Origin: Polycyclovorans sp.
GTDB lineage: Bacteria; Pseudomonadota; Gammaproteobacteria; Nevskiales; Nevskiaceae
Reading direction: 5' to 3'
Length of the DNA stretch: 64,000 bases
Assembly: GCA_002706265.1 (NCBI GenBank)
Contig: PAKU01000029.1
Location: 124,001 to 188,000, forward strand
Under the pieces are notes generated by a model that did no database searches, was not told the origin of the DNA, and saw nothing but the letters and a program-made list of their open reading frames with translations. Below, one piece after another: positions 59,925 to 64,000 of this stretch (positions within the stretch are counted from its first letter, which is position 1; each line of letters starts with the position of its first letter). The position numbers and the translations under genes were made by a program.

Positions 59925-60401
59925 TTAACCCGGTTCCGGCGACCGCTGCGCCGCACGCGCCTGCTCGCCGGTGAAGCCGCGTTGCACGAGGGTGCGTCCG
60001 GCCTTGAGCCGGGTGGCGGCGTCGGCCGGGTGGGCGAGACCCTTGCGCGCCAGCAGTTCACGGGCGCGTTCGGTCCAGTCGCGGTCGATTTCGACGGCGT
60101 CCAGCACCCGGGCCGCCTCGTCACGCGTCACGCCTGCCTGCGCCAGTTCGGCGCGAATCCAGTTGGGGCCGTAGCCCTGCTGCGCACGATGCGCCGCCAG
60201 GCGCTCGGCGTAGCGCGCGTCAGACTGGTAATCCCGTTCGGCCAGCTGGGCCACGGTGGCTTCGGCCAGTTCAGTGCTGGCGCCCCGCGCGGTGAGCTTT
60301 TGCCGAAGCTCGCGCTGGCCGTGCTCGCGCCGGGCCAGCAGGCGCAGGGCGCGCTCCTTTGCTTCGGCGGGTTCCAGAGGTCTGGTGGGTCGCCGTTGCA
60401 T
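59925..60401 (-). CDS. recX: RecA modulator RecX
   Basis: 158 aa, all helical, binding along RecA filaments to limit their activity. ALRLLARREHGQRELRQKL and LAERDYQSDARYAE are the RecX repeat signatures. It starts 15 nt after recA. The native next gene would be alaS; here a 3.4 kb RM island intervenes. Confidence 0.94.
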   Translation of the reverse strand: MQRRPTRPLEPAEAKERALRLLARREHGQRELRQKLTARGASTELAEATVAQLAERDYQSDARYAERLAAHRAQQGYGPNWIRAELAQAGVTRDEAARVLDAVEIDRDWTERARELLARKGLAHPADAATRLKAGRTLVQRGFTGEQARAAQRSPEPG

Positions 60402-60416
60402 GGGAGCGCGCCGCGC

Positions 60417-61463
60417 TTACTCGGCCGCTTCCTCGGTAATCGCAGCAGCGGGGGTTGCGTTGCGCTTGCGGCCGGGCACCAGCAGGTCGCGCAGGGTTTT
60501 TTCCAGAGTGGCGGCGATCTCGGGGTTTTCCTTGAGGAAGTTGCGGGCGTTCTCCTTGCCCTGCCCGATCTTCTCGCCGTTGTAGGCGTACCACGAGCCC
60601 GATTTCTCGACCAGTTTGTTGGCCACGCCGAGGTCGATCAATTCGCCTTCACGTGAAATGCCCTCGCCGTACATGATTTCGAACACCACCTGCTTGAACG
60701 GCGGCGCCAGCTTGTTCTTAACCACTTTCACGCGGGTTTCATTGCCCACCACTTCGTCGCCCTTGCGGATGGCACCGATGCGGCGAATATCGAGCCGCTG
60801 GCTGGCGTAGAACTTGAGCGCGTTACCCCCCGTGGTGGTTTCGGGCGACTGCCCCGGCATCATCACGCCGATCTTCATGCGCAGCTGGTTGATGAAGATC
60901 ACGGTGGTGCGTGAGCGGTTGATGGTGCCGGTGAGCTTACGCAGGGCCTGGCTCATGAGGCGCGCCTGCACGCCCACCGAGGCATCGCCCATGTCGCCTT
61001 CCAGTTCCGACTTGGGCACCAGTGCGGCCACCGAGTCCACCACCACCACATCCACCGAATTGGAGCGCACCAGCATGTCGGTGATTTCCAGCGCCTGTTC
61101 GCCGGTATCGGGCTGGCTGATCAGCAGATCGGCCACGTTGACGCCCAGGTTTTCGGCGTAGGTGGTGTCGAGCGCATGTTCGGCGTCGATGAACGCGGCA
61201 ACACCGCCGCCCTTCTGGGCCGAGGCGACCACATGCAGCGCGAAGGTGGTTTTACCGGAGGATTCAGGCCCGTAGATCTCGACCACGCGACCGCGCGGCA
61301 CGCCGCCGATGCCGAGGGCGGCGTCGAGCGTGATCGACCCGGTGGAGATCACGTCGATGTCGGGCCGTTCATCCACGCCCATCCGCATGATCGCGCCCTT
61401 GCCGAACTGGCGCTCAATCTGGGCGAGTGCGGCTTCGAGGGCTTTTTTGCGGTTGTCGTCCAT
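60417..61463 (-). CDS. recA: Recombinase RecA
   Basis: ATP-dependent strand-exchange protein and SOS coprotease. 348 aa, no intein. Walker [28 protein letters not shown], the [10 protein letters not shown] and [10 protein letters not shown] loops, and a C-terminal acidic tail ending EEAAE. The gap to pncC is only 34 nt; no CTGT-N8-ACAG LexA box was seen in it. Confidence 0.98.
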   Translation of the reverse strand: MDDNRKKALEAALAQIERQFGKGAIMRMGVDERPDIDVISTGSITLDAALGIGGVPRGRVVEIYGPESSGKTTFALHVVASAQKGGGVAAFIDAEHALDTTYAENLGVNVADLLISQPDTGEQALEITDMLVRSNSVDVVVVDSVAALVPKSELEGDMGDASVGVQARLMSQALRKLTGTINRSRTTVIFINQLRMKIGVMMPGQSPETTTGGNALKFYASQRLDIRRIGAIRKGDEVVGNETRVKVVKNKLAPPFKQVVFEIMYGEGISREGELIDLGVANKLVEKSGSWYAYNGEKIGQGKENARNFLKENPEIAATLEKTLRDLLVPGRKRNATPAAAITEEAAE

Positions 61464-61497
61464 TGCGCGTATCCGGTTAATCGAGATTGACTGGGGA

Positions 61498-61980
61498 TTA
61501 TCCCACAGCCACCCGCTGGAGCAGCCCCGCCAGCGCCCGCGTCACGGTTTGCTGGCGCACCGAGGCACGGTCACCGCCGAACAGGCAGTGCTCGGCCTCG
61601 ACCGTTCCGCCCACGCCTGCCCAGGCAATCCATACCGTGCCGACCGGCTTGTCGGGCGTGCCGCCGCCCGGCCCGGCAATGCCGGTGACGGCGACCGTCC
61701 AGTCCACTGCGGCGCGCGCGCGCAGGCCGGCCGCCATGGCGCTGGCCACCTGCCCGCTGACCGCGCCGTGCGCATCCAGCAGCGCGGCGGGCACGCCCAG
61801 CAGCTCGGCCTTGGCCCGGTTGGAGTAGGTCACCACACCGCGGTCGAACCACGCCGAGGCGCCGGAAATGTCGGTGATCTGCGCCGCGATCAGTCCGCCG
61901 GTGCAGGACTCGGCCACGGCCAGCCATTGGCCACGTTGCTGCAGGCGCTGGCCCAGGGCCATCAGCGATGCGTCGTTCAT
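61498..61980 (-). CDS. pncC: Nicotinamide-nucleotide amidohydrolase PncC (CinA C-terminal domain)
   Basis: Deamidates NMN to nicotinate mononucleotide in NAD recycling. 160 aa, stand-alone CinA C-terminal domain. [19 protein letters not shown] at residues 20-38, VVTYSN, and [22 protein letters not shown] are the family motifs. It overlaps the dehydrogenase upstream (ATGA) and lies just before recA, a common order. Confidence 0.95.
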   Translation of the reverse strand: MNDASLMALGQRLQQRGQWLAVAESCTGGLIAAQITDISGASAWFDRGVVTYSNRAKAELLGVPAALLDAHGAVSGQVASAMAAGLRARAAVDWTVAVTGIAGPGGGTPDKPVGTVWIAWAGVGGTVEAEHCLFGGDRASVRQQTVTRALAGLLQRVAVG

Positions 61981-63035
61981 CGGTAGCGCTCCGCCCGTTC
62001 GATGCGCTCGCGCGCCATCGTGTCGGCCACCACGGCAGGCGAAAGGCCCTGCCGTTCGGCCCGTTGAAGAATGTCCAGCAAGGTCGTGCCAATGCGGTCC
62101 AGGTGCGCCGTGGCGGCGGCCGCGTCATAGCCGATGCGCTGATGATGAATGTCGATGATGCCACCGGCACTGACGACGTAATCAGGCGCAAAGCAGATGC
62201 CGCGCGCCACAAGATGCCCGGCATCTTCAGGGGTCGCCAGCTGATTGTTGGCCGCGCCGCACACCAGGCGGCATTGCAGTTCCGGGAGGGTCTGTGCATT
62301 CAGTACCGCGCCCAGTGCATTGGGCGAGAACACCTCGGCAGGCACGGTGTGGATGGCCTGTGCATCGACCGCCTGCGCGGCAAAGCGCCGCACGGCCTCG
62401 TCCACGCGTGCCGGGTGGGTGTCGGCAACGATGAGCCGTGCACCCTCGGCCGAAAGCCGCGCACAGAGCCGCATGCCGACGCTGCCCAGGCCCTGCACCG
62501 CGACCCCCACGCCGGCCAGCGTGGGCGCGCCGCTGAGCCGCTGCCATGCGGCGCGCATCGCCACCCAGGTGCCGTACGCTGTGGCGGGCGACGGGTCGCC
62601 GGTGCGGCCATCGGCGCTCTCGCCGCCGGGCGTCCAGCCGGTCACATACGGCGTGTACTGCGCCATGCGCCGCATGTCGGCCACCGAGGTCCCCGAATCT
62701 TCGGCAATCAGATAACGCCCGCCAAGGCGCTGCACGAAACGCCCCATGGCATCGACCAGCGCGTCGGTCTTGTCGTGCAGCGGATCGCCCCAGATCACGC
62801 TTTTGCCGCCGCCCTGGGGCAAATCGGCCAGCGCGGCCTTGTAGCTCATGGCCCGCGACAGCCGCAGCGCGTCGGTCAGTGCCGCCGCCCCGTCGGCATA
62901 GGCCACCATGCGGCAGCCGCCCAAGGACGGCCCCAGCGCGGTGCTGTGCACGGCGATGATGGCGCGCAGACCCGAGTCAGCGTCGTGGTGGAAGACCACC
63001 TCTTCGTGGGCATCGAATTCGGGGTGATCAAACAT
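61977..63035 (-). CDS. Glu/Leu/Phe/Val dehydrogenase family (leucine dehydrogenase-like)
   Basis: 352 aa, matching NAD-dependent leucine/valine dehydrogenases rather than the longer GDHs. MFDHPEFDAHEEVVFHHD at the N-terminus, GPSLGGCRM, MSYKAALADLPQGGGKSVI with the catalytic lysine, EDSGTS, and the Rossmann GVAVQGLGSVG. It interconverts branched-chain amino acids and 2-oxo acids. The ATG at 63035 fits the family; a GTG at 63050 is possible. Divergent from the thiolase gene across 146 nt with nothing else recognisable. Confidence 0.9.
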   Translation of the reverse strand: MFDHPEFDAHEEVVFHHDADSGLRAIIAVHSTALGPSLGGCRMVAYADGAAALTDALRLSRAMSYKAALADLPQGGGKSVIWGDPLHDKTDALVDAMGRFVQRLGGRYLIAEDSGTSVADMRRMAQYTPYVTGWTPGGESADGRTGDPSPATAYGTWVAMRAAWQRLSGAPTLAGVGVAVQGLGSVGMRLCARLSAEGARLIVADTHPARVDEAVRRFAAQAVDAQAIHTVPAEVFSPNALGAVLNAQTLPELQCRLVCGAANNQLATPEDAGHLVARGICFAPDYVVSAGGIIDIHHQRIGYDAAAATAHLDRIGTTLLDILQRAERQGLSPAVVADTMARERIERAERYR

Positions 63036-63181
63036 GCGCCTGCCGACCACTGCCTTGCTTCACGGTCATGTACGGCCCGTCCTGTGTGTGGCCCCCGAGT
63101 GTAGCGGCGGCGGGCGGACGGGCGGCATCGGTGATAATCGGCGCCTGAGCCTTGTTTTTCGAACCAGAGGAGACCGCTGCA

Positions 63182-64000
63182 ATGAGCAACACCGACGATA
63201 TCGTGATCCTGAGCGCCGTTCGCACCCCCATGGGCGCGCTGCTGGGCTGCTTCTCTGCCCTCAGCGCCAGCGACCTGGGTGCCGTGGCCATTCGGGCCGC
63301 CGTGGAACGGGCCGGGCTCAAGCCCGAGCAGATCAACGACGTGATCATGGGCAACGTGCTCGGCGCCGGTCAGGGTCAGGCTCCGGCGCGCCAGGCCAGC
63401 CGCAAGGCCGGCCTGCCCGACAACGTGACGGCGCTGACCATCAACAAGATGTGCGGCTCGGGCCTGAAGGCCGTGATGCTGGCCCACGATGCGCTGCGCG
63501 CCGGCAGTGTCGATGTCGCGGTGGTCGGCGGCATGGAAAGCATGACCAATGCCCCGCATCTGGTCCGCGTGCGCGGCGGCATCAAATACGGGCACGGCGA
63601 GCTGTTCGATCACATGGCCATCGACGGGCTTGAAGATGCCTACCAGACGCGCACGCCGATGGGCGCGTTCGCCGAAGAGGCCGTGACGCTGTACGGCTTT
63701 ACGCGTGAGGACCAGGATGCCTTCGCCATCGAATCGCTGAAGCGCGCCAAGCACGCCGGCGACAGCGGCATCTTCGACGCCGAGATCGTGCCTGTGGAGG
63801 TCAAGACCCGTAAAGGCGTCGAGGCCATCACCCTCGATGAAGGCCCGCAGCGCGCGATGCCGGAGAAGATTCCCGGTCTCAAGCCCGCCTTCAAGAAGGA
63901 CGGCACGGTGACCGCGGCCAATGCCAGCTCGATCAACGACGGCGCCTCGGCGCTGGTGATCACCCGCGCCTCGAAAGCCGCCGAGTTCGGCGCCACGCCG
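63182..64000 (+). CDS. Acetyl-CoA acyltransferase (thiolase), 3' truncated by window
   Basis: First 273 residues of a thiolase, normally about 390 aa. DIVILSAVRTPMGALLG at the start, INKMCGSGLKAV holding the acyl-accepting cysteine, GGMESMTNAPH, and NASSINDGASALVI near the cut end. It could act in acetoacetyl-CoA synthesis or fatty-acid degradation. AGAGGAG lies about 9 nt before the ATG. The frame runs off the window, so the C-terminal catalytic His and Cys are not visible. Confidence 0.95.
   Translation, partial: MSNTDDIVILSAVRTPMGALLGCFSALSASDLGAVAIRAAVERAGLKPEQINDVIMGNVLGAGQGQAPARQASRKAGLPDNVTALTINKMCGSGLKAVMLAHDALRAGSVDVAVVGGMESMTNAPHLVRVRGGIKYGHGELFDHMAIDGLEDAYQTRTPMGAFAEEAVTLYGFTREDQDAFAIESLKRAKHAGDSGIFDAEIVPVEVKTRKGVEAITLDEGPQRAMPEKIPGLKPAFKKDGTVTAANASSINDGASALVITRASKAAEFGATP

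Noticed and set aside
63034..63633. 199-codon + strand frame overlapping the thiolase start
   Set aside because: It lies in another frame of the clearly conserved thiolase gene and has no recognisable domain.

Overview
This is a 64 kb GC-rich chromosomal window. The gene families (NAD-dependent 180 kDa glutamate dehydrogenase, FimX-like protein, EpmB, Zur, EptA, and the recA-recX-alaS-lysC-csrA-tRNA order) point to a Gammaproteobacterium, possibly near the Xanthomonadales/Nevskiales. The EPS genes resemble the EpsE/F/G type. The genus cannot be told from the sequence alone. Coding density is very high, and many genes overlap by 4 bases.

Region 1 (1-4.3 kb, + strand): end of epmB, a FimX-like c-di-GMP effector, and a small heat-shock pair (Hsp20, CbpA-type DnaJ).

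Region 2 (4.3-20.7 kb, - strand): a long co-oriented block. It starts with a Zur-like regulator, cobS and cobC. A cobalamin riboswitch follows, then btuB, a membrane protein, cobO, cobB, cbiB, cobD, cobQ, cobU and cobT. It continues without an obvious terminator into a TPR protein, a HupE/UreJ permease, a NikL-like protein, a DUF4331 protein and a small lipoprotein. The pathway present is the late part of B12 synthesis plus uptake.

Region 3 (20.8-30 kb): hisI on +, then an exopolysaccharide cluster on - (epsE, epsF, epsG, two GT2 enzymes, an O-antigen-ligase-type polymerase, a flippase).

Region 4 (30-40.8 kb): clpB, a zinc-ribbon metallopeptidase, a giant NAD-glutamate dehydrogenase, a small Cys-containing membrane protein and an ABC1/UbiB kinase.

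Region 5 (40.9-51 kb, + strand): an envelope block. A TlpA-like thioredoxin, DUF4266 lipoprotein, DUF3570 outer-membrane protein and ApbE flavin transferase are overlapping genes. They are followed by a two-component pair, an EptA phosphoethanolamine transferase, an Omp85-type barrel and an LtaS-type sulfatase. The DUF3570 protein contains a Asp-x-x-Thr-Gly-Ala-Ser motif that fits an ApbE flavinylation site. This is the best candidate in the window for a poorly described system.

Region 6 (51-64 kb): a ParD-like antitoxin/zeta-toxin pair, an Arg-Ser-Arg tRNA cluster, csrA, lysC and alaS. Next comes a decayed type I restriction-modification island carrying a RAYT transposase and REP palindromes, wedged between alaS and recX. 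The window ends with recX, recA, pncC, an amino-acid dehydrogenase and the start of a thiolase. REP modules sit in frame inside the hsdR remnant and form both ends of the RAYT reading frame.
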